64,000 bases of DNA from Cohnella thermotolerans DSM 17683 (GTDB lineage Bacteria; Bacillota; Bacilli; Paenibacillales; Paenibacillaceae), in the NCBI RefSeq assembly GCF_000429825.1, contig NZ_AUCP01000006.1, positions 87,215-151,214 of the forward strand, read 5' to 3'. Positions 27,123-36,598 of this stretch are shown here, piece by piece. The notes under the pieces were generated by a model that saw nothing but the letters and a program-made list of their open reading frames with translations, was not told the origin of the DNA and did no database searches. The position numbers and the translations under genes were made by a program. Each line of letters opens with the position of its first letter. The first letter of the stretch is position 1.

Positions 27123-28298
27123 TCAGGAACGGCGAGCGGCTTTGCCTTCGTTGTAAGCGCGCAGCAGCGTATGCCGGTTCAGGCGGACGCGATGCGCTTC
27201 CGCGAGGCTCCGTTCCAGCAGTTCGGGTTCGACGCCCAGCTCTTCGATCGTCGCCGGTCCCCCGACCTTCCGGAGCAGGCCGCGAATGGCGTCCGCCGAA
27301 GGGACGCGTTCCAGCGCCAGCCGAAGCTTCTCCGCGGCTTCCGCGCTTCCGGCGGCTTCCTCGAACGCGAGCGAATGATACAGGCCGCTGATCTCGGCGC
27401 AGGCGACGCCCACCTTGGCGCCGTGCAGCAACGCGCGCCGGCCCGTCCGCATGAATTCCATCTCCCAATAATGGGACAGGTGGTGTTCGGCGCCCGACGC
27501 GGGATGGGATTGGCCGAAAATGAGCATCGCCAGCCCGGATTCGATCAAAGCCCGGATGAGCAGGCGAATTCCCTCTTCCGTCCGGCTTCCGATCGCTTCC
27601 GCGTTCTCCGCGCAATCGGCCAGCGCCCGCTCCGTAATTGCCGCCACCAATTCGGAGTAGGGCTCGCCGGCCGTCAGTCGGCCGAACGTCCAGTCGAACA
27701 GCGACGTATACTTGCCGAGCATGTCCCCGAACCCGGCGGCCACCATCCGGGGAGGCGCCTGCCGGAGCACGTCGAGGTCGGCGAAAATCGCCAGCGGCCC
27801 GATGGCCTGGACCGTTATTTTCTCCCCTCGAATGACGATGGGCGCGCCTTTGGAATTGAAGCCGTCGACCGACGGGGCGGTCGGCACCGAGACGAACGGA
27901 ATGCCCGCCGTATACGCGGCGTATCGCGAAATATCGTGCAGCGTGCCCGATCCGGCGGCTACGATCACGTCCGCCTTAACCCGCTGAACGTCCAGCAGCA
28001 CCTGGACGATCGACGCTTCGTCCGCGATGACGTCGCCCAGTTTGTCCGGCTTCACCAGCGTCAGCTCCGGCTCCAGTCCAAGAGCCGCCAGATCCTGGAG
28101 CAGCCGGTCGCCGGCCACCTTCACAGTGTTCGTGTCCGCGACGATCAGAGGCTTGCGGAAGCCTTTCTCTTTTATATAAGGCGCCGCCAAGGACAAAGCG
28201 CCCGCCTCGGCCACGATCGGCTCCGGAAACGCCGTCTCGATCCGGACCCCGCGCGCCTCGGCCGCTTCGCGTATTCTTGCCGTCAAATCTGCCGTCAT
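27123..28298 (-). CDS. egsA: sn-glycerol-1-phosphate dehydrogenase (AraM/EgsA family)
   Basis: 391-aa NAD(P)-dependent, metal-dependent enzyme that reduces dihydroxyacetone phosphate to sn-glycerol-1-phosphate. NAD-site AAGSGTLHDISRYAA, APSVDGFNSKGAP, and the metal-binding Asp/His region GDMLGKYTSLFDW and GQSHPASGAEHHLSHYWEM are visible. In B. subtilis AraM supplies glycerol-1-phosphate for heptaprenylglyceryl-phosphate. It is not linked to arabinose genes here. Monocistronic on the minus strand, 435 bp upstream of the DUF1641-ndh operon. Confidence 0.88.
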   Translation of the reverse strand: MTADLTARIREAAEARGVRIETAFPEPIVAEAGALSLAAPYIKEKGFRKPLIVADTNTVKVAGDRLLQDLAALGLEPELTLVKPDKLGDVIADEASIVQVLLDVQRVKADVIVAAGSGTLHDISRYAAYTAGIPFVSVPTAPSVDGFNSKGAPIVIRGEKITVQAIGPLAIFADLDVLRQAPPRMVAAGFGDMLGKYTSLFDWTFGRLTAGEPYSELVAAITERALADCAENAEAIGSRTEEGIRLLIRALIESGLAMLIFGQSHPASGAEHHLSHYWEMEFMRTGRRALLHGAKVGVACAEISGLYHSLAFEEAAGSAEAAEKLRLALERVPSADAIRGLLRKVGGPATIEELGVEPELLERSLAEAHRVRLNRHTLLRAYNEGKAARRS

Positions 28299-28553
28299 GC
28301 TCGGTTCAGCTCCCTCTCCCGTTTTTCGAATCCGCCAACTTCCTTATCATACCGCAAACCTCCCGCCGGACGGAATCCTTCGCGATTCCGCGCACGATTG
28401 CCTGCAGCCTCCGCCCGCCGCCTCCTTTAATCGAAAGTCCCGGTTTCTACTAAGATCTTGAAAAAGCAAACCTGAAATATTAAGTTCCCGCATTGTTGCC
28501 GAGAGACTGGCGATCGATAATGAGGATACATCCGTTAAGAGGGGGATACGAAC

Positions 28554-29927
28554 TTGGATACCAAGTCGAAGAAAGCACTTACAATCGCCGTGGCCGGAGC
28601 TCTGACTTTGAGCCTGGCAGCTTGCGGCAGCAACAACTCCAACAATAGCGGCGACGCGTCGGCAAGCCCGTCGGCTTCCGCCGGCGGCTCGCAACCTGCA
28701 AGCAGCACTCCCAGCGCGGATTCGGGCAAGAAGGTCAAGCTGACCTTCCAGAACATCTATGTGGACCCGAACACGCCGACTTACAAGACGGCGCATCAAA
28801 TCGTCGAGCAATATCAGAAAGAACACCCGAACATCACGATCGAGTTCGACTCGCTGAACACCGACCAGCAAAAGCAAAAACTGAAGACGCAAGCGGCTTC
28901 CAAGGAAATTCCGGACATCACGATGGTGAACCCGGCCGCTCAAATGAAGCCCTTCGTCGACGCCAATCTGTTCGTTCCGCTGAACGACGTGCTCGACAAG
29001 AACGGCCTTCGGGACACGTACCAATCCGGACTTCTCGATTACTACAGCTTCAACGGCAACACTTACGCCCTCCCCGACGGCAACAACATCGAAGTCGTGT
29101 ACTACAACAAGGATCTGTTCCAGCAAGCCGGCATCTCCGCACCGCCGGCGACGTTCGACGAACTGCTCGCCGACGTGAAAGCGCTCAAAGCCAAAGGCAT
29201 CACGCCGATGGCGGTCGGGGAGAAGGATACGTGGACGGGCTCCTTCATCTTCATGAACATCCTGCTCCGCACGAACGGCGGGCCCGGCTTCCTGAAAGAC
29301 GTCGTCGACGGCAAGAAAACGTTCGAGGATCCGGCGTTCATCGAAGCCGTGGAACGCTTCCAGGATCTCATCCAGGCCGGCGCGTTCGAAGAAGGCGCCA
29401 CCGCGGTCGACGCCGACTCGGGCCGCAACCTGTTCACGACGGGCAAAGCCGCCATGTATATGCTGGGCACTTGGGAGACCGGTTCGATCGACGCCTCTCC
29501 GATCGGCGGCAAAGTCGCGGCGTTCCAGTTCCCGACCGTCGACGGCAAGGGCGACATCAACCAGTTCATGCTCGCTCCGGGCACGGGCTACGCGATCGCG
29601 GCCAACAGCGAACATATTCAAGAAGCGAAGGACTTCCTGAACTACTACTGCCTGAACTTCCCGAAAGTGCAATTCGAGCAGAAGAACGCGGTCGGCCTGC
29701 CGCAGAAAGTCGACGGCGACCTGAAGGCGGCCGGCTACTCCGACCTCGCCATTAGCGTCATGGATCTGTTCGGGAAAGTAAGCGGCGGCGACATCTCCTT
29801 CGACAATACGATGAATCCGGCGGTGTCCCAGGCCCACTTGACCAGCTTGCAAAACCTGTTCGTGCAGAAAGTGGATGCGGCTCAAGTCGCCAAAGAACAT
29901 CAAACCGCTTTTGAAGCCAACAAGTAA
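28554..29927 (+). CDS. Sugar ABC transporter extracellular solute-binding lipoprotein
   Basis: 457-aa lipoprotein. N-terminus MDTKSKKALTIAVAGALTL, then lipobox SLAAC and an Asn/Ser/Ala linker. Mature sequence is SBP_bac_1 type (KVKLTFQNIYVDPNTPTYKTAHQIVEQYQKEHPN ...). The start is TTG, with AGAGGGGG about 8 nt upstream, and no ATG/GTG fits the signal peptide. First gene of the operon binding protein-permease-permease-YesM-YesN. Confidence 0.93.
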   Translation: MDTKSKKALTIAVAGALTLSLAACGSNNSNNSGDASASPSASAGGSQPASSTPSADSGKKVKLTFQNIYVDPNTPTYKTAHQIVEQYQKEHPNITIEFDSLNTDQQKQKLKTQAASKEIPDITMVNPAAQMKPFVDANLFVPLNDVLDKNGLRDTYQSGLLDYYSFNGNTYALPDGNNIEVVYYNKDLFQQAGISAPPATFDELLADVKALKAKGITPMAVGEKDTWTGSFIFMNILLRTNGGPGFLKDVVDGKKTFEDPAFIEAVERFQDLIQAGAFEEGATAVDADSGRNLFTTGKAAMYMLGTWETGSIDASPIGGKVAAFQFPTVDGKGDINQFMLAPGTGYAIAANSEHIQEAKDFLNYYCLNFPKVQFEQKNAVGLPQKVDGDLKAAGYSDLAISVMDLFGKVSGGDISFDNTMNPAVSQAHLTSLQNLFVQKVDAAQVAKEHQTAFEANK

Positions 29928-29939
29928 AATCCTGCATGA

Positions 29940-29992
29940 TCGGAAGCCGAGGCGCGAAGGAGCGAGACTCATCTTCGCCTCTCGGCTTCCGA
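29940..29992 (+). terminator. Strong stem-loop between binding-protein and permease genes
   Basis: Arms TCGGAAGCCGAGGCG (29940-29954) and CGCCTCTCGGCTTCCGA (29976-29992), directly after the binding-protein stop and without a T-run. Such structures in sugar-ABC operons protect the upstream mRNA or partly stop transcription, giving excess binding protein over permease. That role is inferred. Confidence 0.65.
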
Positions 29993-30011
29993 AGCAACGG
30001 AGGCGACGACC

Positions 30012-30902
30012 TTGAACGTCCTGAAAGTTCCCAAGCTCGCGATCGGCGTGTTCATCCTGCCGGCTCTCATCTTGTATATCTGCATTGTGTTTATTCCGAT
30101 TCTCGTCTCGTTCTACACGGGCATGCTCGATTGGAACGGCATCGGCGAGACCAAGTTCGTCGGATTCGAGAACTTCCGCAACCTGTTGTTCCACGATCCG
30201 GTCTTCTGGCCGGCCGTGCGCCGAACGCTGCTGTACGCCGTCGCTTCGATGGTCGAGATTCCGTTCTGCCTGATAATGGCCGTCCTGCTCAACCGCTACG
30301 TGCGCAAAGCCAATACGCTTGTCTCGATCTACTTCACTCCGGTCATTCTGTCCGTCGTCATCGTCGGACAGCTGTGGAAGACGATCTACAACCCCACGTC
30401 CATGGGCGGCATGCTGAACGAGGTGCTGACCTCGGTCGGCCTGCAAAGCTGGACGCACACCTGGCTCTCGGAGCCGAAAATCGCGATTTACTGCATCTAT
30501 TTCGTCTCGTTGTGGCAATATTTCGGCTATCATCTGCTCATTCAGTTCACCGGCGTCCAAAACATTCCCAACGAAATTTACGAGGCGGCGAAGATCGACG
30601 GAGCGGACGGCTTCCAGGCGGACCGCTACATTACGTTCCCGATGATCGTGCCGATCTTTAAAATATCGATCGTGCTCGCGTTTATCGGATCGCTGCAGTC
30701 GTTCGACCTGATTATGGTCATGACCGCCGGCGGACCGGCCCACGCGACGGACGTCATCTCCACGCACATGTACAACAGCTCGTTCCTGTCCATGAAGTAC
30801 GGCTACGGAAGCGCCATTGCGACCTTCCTCGTGGCGCTCTGTCTCGTCTTCACGATCTTCATCAATGCGGTCATGAACAAAGTCGAGAAAAGGTTCGGCT
30901 AG
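30012..30902 (+). CDS. Sugar ABC transporter permease (MalF/UgpA type)
   Basis: 296-aa inner-membrane permease with about six transmembrane segments and the EAA loop NEIYEAAKIDGADGFQADRYITFPMI. TTG start with GGAGG 8 nt upstream (MNVLKVPKLAIGVFILPALI). Second gene of the operon, separated from the binding-protein gene by a strong stem-loop. Confidence 0.93.
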   Translation: MNVLKVPKLAIGVFILPALILYICIVFIPILVSFYTGMLDWNGIGETKFVGFENFRNLLFHDPVFWPAVRRTLLYAVASMVEIPFCLIMAVLLNRYVRKANTLVSIYFTPVILSVVIVGQLWKTIYNPTSMGGMLNEVLTSVGLQSWTHTWLSEPKIAIYCIYFVSLWQYFGYHLLIQFTGVQNIPNEIYEAAKIDGADGFQADRYITFPMIVPIFKISIVLAFIGSLQSFDLIMVMTAGGPAHATDVISTHMYNSSFLSMKYGYGSAIATFLVALCLVFTIFINAVMNKVEKRFG

Positions 30903-30915
30903 GGGGAGGCGCACC

Positions 30916-31743
30916 ATGAAGTTTAATCTCGTCAAAGGACTTGTCTTCCTGCTGATCGCCGTCCTGGTCGTCACCCAGCTGTATCCGCTCTTCTGGCTGC
31001 TGGCCTATTCGCTGAAGACGAACGAGGAAATCCTCGGGGGGCAATTCTTCGCTCTACCGGCGCACTGGAGATGGGAAAACTACCAGGAAGCCTACCATAA
31101 CGGGCATTATCTGAAGTATCTGGGCAACAGCGTCTTCGTCACGGCGGTTACGATGATCTGCGTCATTCTGCTGAGCTCGATGGTCGCCTATGCGATCTCC
31201 CGCTTCAAGATCCGCTTCGGACCAGCCGTTATGCTCGTCTTCCTCGTCGGCATGATGATTCCGATGCAGGCGACGTTGCTGCCGCTCATGAAAATTTTCA
31301 AATTCATCGACATTCTGAATACGCACGGGGCGCTCATCCTGCCTTACATCGCGTTCCAGATGCCGATTGCGGTCTTCATCCTGAGCGGATTCATAAAGTC
31401 CATTCCGACCGAGATGGAAGAGTCGGCGTTTATCGACGGAGCGAGCGTGTACCGGATCTTCCGTTCGATTATTCTCCCGATCTCCATCCCGCCGGTCATG
31501 ACCGTATGCATTCTGACGTTCATTACGATCTGGAACGAGTACATTATGGCCGCGACGTTCATCTCCTCGGAGAGCTTGAAGACGCTGCCGTTCGGGGTCT
31601 ACTCGTTCGTCAGCCAGTACAGCGTCAACTACGGCGACATCGGGGCCTTCATGGTTATGGGCGCGGCCCCGGTCATTCTGATATACTTCATTCTATCCGA
31701 TAAAATCACCAAAGGGATGGTTGCCGGAGCCGTCAAAGGGTAA
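30916..31743 (+). CDS. Sugar ABC transporter permease (MalG/UgpE type)
   Basis: 275-aa inner-membrane permease with six predicted transmembrane segments. The EAA loop is TEMEESAFIDGASVYRIFRSIILPISIPP, and the C-terminus is TKGMVAGAVKG. Start ATG preceded by GGGGGAGG. It forms the channel with the preceding permease; no ATPase gene is in the operon. Confidence 0.94.
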   Translation: MKFNLVKGLVFLLIAVLVVTQLYPLFWLLAYSLKTNEEILGGQFFALPAHWRWENYQEAYHNGHYLKYLGNSVFVTAVTMICVILLSSMVAYAISRFKIRFGPAVMLVFLVGMMIPMQATLLPLMKIFKFIDILNTHGALILPYIAFQMPIAVFILSGFIKSIPTEMEESAFIDGASVYRIFRSIILPISIPPVMTVCILTFITIWNEYIMAATFISSESLKTLPFGVYSFVSQYSVNYGDIGAFMVMGAAPVILIYFILSDKITKGMVAGAVKG

Positions 31744-31821
31744 TTCGGCGACGCCGTCGGAACCGAACAGGCGCCGGTCCGCGAGGGCCGGGAAGGTCTG
31801 CCGCAGAAGGAGAAGGACACC

Positions 31822-33600
31822 GTGGCACGGGGCGAGCATTCCATCAACTCGAGATTGTTCCTGCTGTTCGTATTTTGCATGACCGGCATTCTGCTGCTGA
31901 TCAGCTTCCTCTTCTACAATCGGACCATCGTCCAGTATCACCACAAGCTGGCGGACATTACCCAGAAGAACGTCTCGCAGTCCGGCGCCTTGTTCGATCT
32001 CCTCCTGCGCGGCTACGACAGCTTGTCCAAATCCATCAGCACGAACATGGACATGATCCGGCTTCTCCAGGAGAAGCCGGAAAACCCGGCTATCGACTTC
32101 ATCAACGAGCGCTCGATCACCAATATGATCGGCGCTATTTACTATTCCAGGGAAGATATCATTGCTATCCACGTCATCAGCGCCGGGGGGAAGGTGTTCA
32201 ACTACGGCAACGTCATGAACGTCATCGATCCGGATTACGCGAAATCCGCCTGGTTCGCCAAAATCAAAGAAGCGGCCGGCAAGATGGCGTGGATCGGGGT
32301 GTCGGAACGTTCCATTATCGACAAGGCCGAGACGCAACCGGTATTCGCCTTCGGACGGCTCATTTACGATCTGAACGAACATACGCCCATCGGGATCGTG
32401 CTGATTGAGGTGGAGCCCCAGCCCATCCTGGATGCGATGGACAATTTGAAGCTGGGGAAGAACAGCGAGATTTACCTCCAATCCGATCAAGGCAATATCC
32501 TGGCCTCCTCCGTGAAAGGCGCCAAGGAGATTCCGGAGCCGATGCGCAGCCTGCCCGCCCCCCGAAGCGAGCAGGATATCGTCACCCGGGATTTGAATCG
32601 CCAGCTCATGATCGTCTCCAAGCTTCCCTTCGGCGGGTGGACGATCTGGAGCCGGACGCCGGACACCGATCTTGACGTCGAGCTGGATCAAACCAAGCGC
32701 TTCCTGTTCTTCGCGGTGGCGGCGCTCATCGTCGTCTCCGCGCTGATCGCGTCCCTCGTCTCGCGAACGATCTCCTCGCCGCTCAAACGAATGATTCGCG
32801 AGATGAAGAAAGTGGAAAGCGGCAATTTCGCCGGGCAGCTCAACGTCTCGTCCTACAGGGAGATCAACCAGCTCGCCGCCTCGTTCAACCGGATGGTCCA
32901 GCGCATCTCGGAGCTGATCGAACGGGTGAAAATATCGTCGGTCAGCGAGAAGAACGCGGAGCTTCACGCCTTGCAAAGCCAAGTCAATCCGCATTTTCTG
33001 TACAATACGCTGGACATGATCTACTGGATGCTGGACGAGAAGGGCGAGGATCGGCTCGGCGAAGTCGTGCTGTCCCTGTCCCGCATGTTCCGCTACAGCA
33101 GCCATTGGGAAGCCGGAATGGAAGTAACGCTCCGGGAAGAGCTGGAGCAAATCGGCTATTACCTGACCATTATCTTGAACCGGCTGGACGGCCGCCTGAC
33201 GGTCGACATCGATATCGACGAGCGGTGGATGGCGTTCCGCCTTCCGAAGATGACGCTTCAGCCGATTATTGAAAACGCCGTCAAACACGGCCTGGAGCCG
33301 CTGGATCGGCCGGGAACGCTGAACGTATTCGCGGAAGCCCGCGAGCGGTACTGGACGCTGACCATTCAAGACAACGGGATGGGAATGTCGGCGGCCGAAC
33401 GGAACGACCTCATAGAATCGATGCAGGGCCGGCGGCCCGGCGGCAAAACCCGCGGCGGCATCGGCATGCAGAACCTGCAGAGCCGGCTGCAGTACATGTA
33501 CGGAGAAGCCTACGGCCTCCGGGTGGAGAGCGAGCCCGGCCGCGGAACGACGGTCGTCCTGACGTTCCCGCTCCCCAAGGAAGGAGATGCCCCCGAATGA
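31822..33600 (+). CDS. YesM-type sensor histidine kinase
   Basis: 592-aa membrane kinase. The first transmembrane segment lies near residues 14-33 and the second near 290-315, with an extracellular Cache-like sensor between them. Then a HAMP domain (SSPLKRMIREMKKVESGNF), phospho-acceptor His in SQVNPHFLYNTLDMIYW, and HATPase_c (IIENAVKHGLEP, QDNGMGMS). GTG start with AAGGAG upstream. It overlaps the response regulator gene by 4 nt and lies directly behind the importer genes, so it very likely controls that importer. Confidence 0.94.
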   Translation: MARGEHSINSRLFLLFVFCMTGILLLISFLFYNRTIVQYHHKLADITQKNVSQSGALFDLLLRGYDSLSKSISTNMDMIRLLQEKPENPAIDFINERSITNMIGAIYYSREDIIAIHVISAGGKVFNYGNVMNVIDPDYAKSAWFAKIKEAAGKMAWIGVSERSIIDKAETQPVFAFGRLIYDLNEHTPIGIVLIEVEPQPILDAMDNLKLGKNSEIYLQSDQGNILASSVKGAKEIPEPMRSLPAPRSEQDIVTRDLNRQLMIVSKLPFGGWTIWSRTPDTDLDVELDQTKRFLFFAVAALIVVSALIASLVSRTISSPLKRMIREMKKVESGNFAGQLNVSSYREINQLAASFNRMVQRISELIERVKISSVSEKNAELHALQSQVNPHFLYNTLDMIYWMLDEKGEDRLGEVVLSLSRMFRYSSHWEAGMEVTLREELEQIGYYLTIILNRLDGRLTVDIDIDERWMAFRLPKMTLQPIIENAVKHGLEPLDRPGTLNVFAEARERYWTLTIQDNGMGMSAAERNDLIESMQGRRPGGKTRGGIGMQNLQSRLQYMYGEAYGLRVESEPGRGTTVVLTFPLPKEGDAPE

Positions 33601-34763
33601 ACATTCTGATCGTGGACGACGAAAGCGTAATTCGCGAAGGCGTGAAAAGAACGATCGAGCGCAGCGGTTCCGGCCACAAGGTGTTCGTGGCTTCGTCGGC
33701 GGACGAAGCCGCCGAGGCCTTGGATCGCCATTCGGTCGACATCGTGCTGACGGACATTCTCATGCCGGGGATGGACGGCCTCGAATTCATGAAAGTATCC
33801 CGCGGCAAATACCCGAACGTCCGCTGGGTGGTCATCTCCGCTCACTCCGAATTCGCTTACGCCCAGAAGGCGGTTCAGCTCGGCGCACGAGACTACATCC
33901 TGAAGCCGATCGGCAAAAAGAACCTGATGGAGCTCATCGCCGCGTTGTCCGGGGAGATCGAGAAGGAACGGCTGCACTCCAGGGAGGAAGAGTTCATCCG
34001 AACGAGCCTCAAATATTTGCGCGAAGCCGTGTTCCAGCGGCTTGCGGCGGGGCTCGACATCGGCAAGCTGGATTTGAGCCCGTTCATGGAAGCGCACCCC
34101 CGGTTCCGGCTCCTTATGGTGACGATGGACGCCGGCAGCAAGAACGTCCATCTGGAGCATTTCATTATCGACAACGTGCTGACCGAACTGATCGGCCTTC
34201 ACGGGTCGGGCTTAGCCGTCAGCCTCGACCGCCTGAGCCTGCTCGGTCTCGTGACGTTGCGCGAAGGCGTTGCGATGGAGACGCTGCTCGGCGAAGTCAA
34301 ACGCCACTTGAAGCATTATTTGAAAATTCCTTTCCAGGTTCATCATTCCGAAGAGCTGACCGACTTCAAAAAGGTGCCAAGGATCGTCGCCCAGTTCCGC
34401 CAGGCTCCGGCTTCCGGCACGTACGTCTCGTTCGACGGCGGCAGCGACCGGGCGATCGAGGTGGCGCTCCATTTCATCGACAGCCACTACAACGAGGATT
34501 TGTCCCTGGAGAAGGTCGCCTCCATCGTCTTCCTGAACCCGATCTACTTCAGCCAGCTGTTCAAGCAGAAGACCGGGCAGGGCTATAAGGAATACGTCAT
34601 TTCCTTGCGCATGGAGCATGCCAAACGGCTGCTCGCCAATCCCGACCTGAAGCTGGCGGACGTCGCCGAGCGGATCGGCTATCAGGACGTTCGCCACTTT
34701 ACCCAGGTATTCCGCAAGAAATTCGAGATGACCCCGACCGAATACCGTTCGCGGCCGCTTTGA
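33597..34763 (+). CDS. YesN-type response regulator with AraC-type DNA-binding domain
   Basis: 388-aa regulator, shorter than the 546-aa one at 4936. Receiver MNILIVDDESVIREG with phospho-acceptor Asp53 (VLTDILMPGMDG) and Lys in YILKPIG; C-terminal AraC helix-turn-helix (EKVASIVFLNPIYFSQLFKQKTG ... LADVAERIGYQDVRHFTQVFRKKFEMTPTEYR). ATG overlaps the kinase stop (ATGA). Last gene of the importer/two-component operon. Confidence 0.94.
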   Translation: MNILIVDDESVIREGVKRTIERSGSGHKVFVASSADEAAEALDRHSVDIVLTDILMPGMDGLEFMKVSRGKYPNVRWVVISAHSEFAYAQKAVQLGARDYILKPIGKKNLMELIAALSGEIEKERLHSREEEFIRTSLKYLREAVFQRLAAGLDIGKLDLSPFMEAHPRFRLLMVTMDAGSKNVHLEHFIIDNVLTELIGLHGSGLAVSLDRLSLLGLVTLREGVAMETLLGEVKRHLKHYLKIPFQVHHSEELTDFKKVPRIVAQFRQAPASGTYVSFDGGSDRAIEVALHFIDSHYNEDLSLEKVASIVFLNPIYFSQLFKQKTGQGYKEYVISLRMEHAKRLLANPDLKLADVAERIGYQDVRHFTQVFRKKFEMTPTEYRSRPL

Positions 34764-34857
34764 ACCGGTACGGTCCGGAAATCGCCGAACGTGATATAAT
34801 GGGGAGGCAGTGCAATTACGGACAAGCGCTGTCCGAGCAGGAAAAGAGGCGTGAACG

Positions 34858-35376
34858 ATGGAACTCGCGACATTTGCGGGCGGCTGCTTCTGGTGCATGG
34901 TGACGCCTTTCGAGAAGCTGCCGGGCATTCACGGCATCGTCTCCGGTTATATGGGCGGAACGATCGCCAATCCGACATACGAGCAAGTGAAGAAAGGGGA
35001 CACGGGACATCTGGAAGTCGTCCAGATCGCCTTCGATCCCAGCCTTTTCCCCTACGAGCGATTGCTCGAGCTGTATTGGGTCCAGATCGATCCGACCGAC
35101 GACGGCGGGCAATTCCACGACCGGGGCTCCCAGTACCGGACCGCGATTTTCTACCACAACGAGCGCCAGCGCGAGCTGGCTGAGGCTTCCCGGGACGCGC
35201 TGGCCGCGAGCGGGCGCTTCGGCAAGCCGATCGTAACCGCCATCCGGCCAGCCGGGACGTTCTACCCGGCGGAAGACTACCATCAGGACTACCATAAGAA
35301 AAACCCGAAGCACTACAAGGAAGACCGGGAGAAATCCGGGCGGGACGCCTTCATCGCGCGGCATTGGCGGAACTGA
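34858..35376 (+). CDS. msrA: Peptide-methionine (S)-S-oxide reductase MsrA
   Basis: 172-aa cytoplasmic repair enzyme that reduces the S-epimer of methionine sulfoxide. The active-site motif GGCFWC has catalytic Cys10; the family regions SGYMGG, GHLEVVQIAFDP, DDGGQFHDRGSQYRTAIFY and EDYHQDYH are all present. No resolving C-terminal Cys is visible beyond the motif itself. A -10 box TATAAT at 34795-34800 with a poor -35 suggests its own promoter; the distance from the upstream regulator is 94 nt. Confidence 0.95.
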   Translation: MELATFAGGCFWCMVTPFEKLPGIHGIVSGYMGGTIANPTYEQVKKGDTGHLEVVQIAFDPSLFPYERLLELYWVQIDPTDDGGQFHDRGSQYRTAIFYHNERQRELAEASRDALAASGRFGKPIVTAIRPAGTFYPAEDYHQDYHKKNPKHYKEDREKSGRDAFIARHWRN

Positions 35377-35502
35377 AATCTGTTATTTCGAGAGATTATG
35401 ACCTACATTTGGAAGAATTAAGATCGACTCAGTTTCATAGTTTCATAGGCAGCGTTGTGCTATACTGCCCTCAGTTACCGCATTAAACAACAGGAGGACC
35501 GT

Positions 35503-36033
35503 ATGAGCACAACGCAAATTTGGAAGAAAACGATCATCGCACTCTCTTGCCTCACCGTCTTCGCCGGAGCCGATCTTGCTTTCTTGCCGGGCGCCGGACA
35601 AGCCTCGGCGGCGACGGTGCAAGCCGAATCGACGGCGAGCCAGAAAGCGGACAAAATTATCGCGTTTGCCCAATCCTTGAAAGGAAAGGTCACCTATAAA
35701 TTCGGCGTCAACAATCCGAGCAAGCTCATCTTCGATTGCTCTTCGTTCACGAAGTACGTGTTCGGCAAGTACGGCGTCAGCCTGAAATGGGGCACCAAGT
35801 ATCAGAGCCAGGCGGGCACTTACGTCGCGAAGAAGAACCTGAAGAAGGGCGACCTGATCTTCTTCAGCTCCCCGAGCGGAACGTCCAAGAAAATTACGCA
35901 CGTGGGCATCTATATGGGCAACGGCAAGTTCATTCACAATACGATCGGCAAGTCGTTCAACGGCATCGCCATCGGCGATTTGAACGCCAGCAACTATCAG
36001 AAGCGGTACGTGACGGCGCGCCGGGTGCTGTAG
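35503..36033 (+). CDS. Secreted NlpC/P60-family cell-wall peptidase
   Basis: 176-aa exported enzyme expected to cleave gamma-D-glutamyl-diamino acid bonds in peptidoglycan. The signal peptide (about residues 1-37, WKKTIIALSCLTVFAGADLAF ... QASAA) has an AXA-type site. The catalytic domain shows Cys in IFDCSSFTKYVFGKYG, His in KKITHVGIYMGNGKFIHN, and a second His in that segment. There is no LysM or SH3 domain. Start ATG 35503 has GGAGG upstream. A TATACT box at 35461-35466 may be its -10 sequence. Confidence 0.9.
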   Translation: MSTTQIWKKTIIALSCLTVFAGADLAFLPGAGQASAATVQAESTASQKADKIIAFAQSLKGKVTYKFGVNNPSKLIFDCSSFTKYVFGKYGVSLKWGTKYQSQAGTYVAKKNLKKGDLIFFSSPSGTSKKITHVGIYMGNGKFIHNTIGKSFNGIAIGDLNASNYQKRYVTARRVL

Positions 36034-36109
36034 AAACGGCCTGGGAAGCGCTTCCGCATTCGTGAGGCTTCACGCCCGGACAAGCCTCCGTACGAACGTC
36101 GGCGGCAAA

Positions 36110-36144
36110 CGGCGCCCGCCTATCCTTGCGGTAGGCGGGCGCCG
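36110..36144. terminator. Bidirectional terminator between NlpC/P60 and ThrE genes
   Basis: Perfect 13-bp stem CGGCGCCCGCCTA / TAGGCGGGCGCCG with a 9-nt loop, followed on the plus strand by ATTATTATTG and on the minus strand by TTTGCCG. It serves the convergent genes at 35503-36033 and 36173-37374. Confidence 0.8.
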
Positions 36145-36172
36145 ATTATTATTGCGGCATGGGGTGCGCCGG

Positions 36173-36598
36173 CTACAGCCTCGTCCGCCGGATCGCCTGG
36201 TTGATGACCTCCGAGAAGACGAGCCCGAAGGCGATGGCGCCCGATAGCGTGAACGCTTCGAACGCCCGCTGCACCGCCATGTCGTAATGATTTTCCACCA
36301 CGTTGCGCATCGCTTCGAACGCGATTCCTCCGGGGACGAGCGGCACGATGCCCGAAACGCTGAACACAATGATCGGCGTCTTGCACACCTTGGCCAGCAA
36401 TTGGCTGATGACCGTAACCGCGAAAGCGGCGGTCAGCGTTGCCAGAATCGGATCGGCCGGAAGCTGCAGGAGCGAAGAATAAATCATCCAGCCGAGCATG
36501 CCGACTAGACCGCAATAGCCAAGATGCCGGCCGGGGACGTTGAAGAGCAAGGCGAAGCCGGCGGAAGCGACGAAGCTTGTGGCGATCTGCTCGATCAT
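36173..36598 (-). CDS. Threonine/serine exporter, small subunit (ThrE_2/DUF3815)
   Basis: 141-aa membrane protein with about four hydrophobic segments (SAGFALLFNVPGRHLGYCGLVGMLGWMIYS ... IIVFSVSGIVPLVPGG). It matches the YjjB/ThrE_2 half of the bacterial threonine/serine exporter family. The ATG at 36598 overlaps the stop of the larger subunit (ATGA). Together the two proteins correspond to one fused ThrE. Substrate is inferred from the family. Confidence 0.88.
   Translation of the reverse strand: MIEQIATSFVASAGFALLFNVPGRHLGYCGLVGMLGWMIYSSLLQLPADPILATLTAAFAVTVISQLLAKVCKTPIIVFSVSGIVPLVPGGIAFEAMRNVVENHYDMAVQRAFEAFTLSGAIAFGLVFSEVINQAIRRTRL

Noticed and set aside
28347..30974. 875-aa open frame on the minus strand opposite the sugar-binding protein and permease genes
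   Set aside because: It is a high-GC antisense shadow: Arg/Asp/Val-rich, no ribosome binding site, and fully covered by well-supported genes on the plus strand.
36041..36056. GGAAGCGCTTCC-containing sequence as a possible cre site
   Set aside because: The spacing of TG, AA and CG does not fit the cre consensus; it is part of the 3' region of the NlpC/P60 gene.
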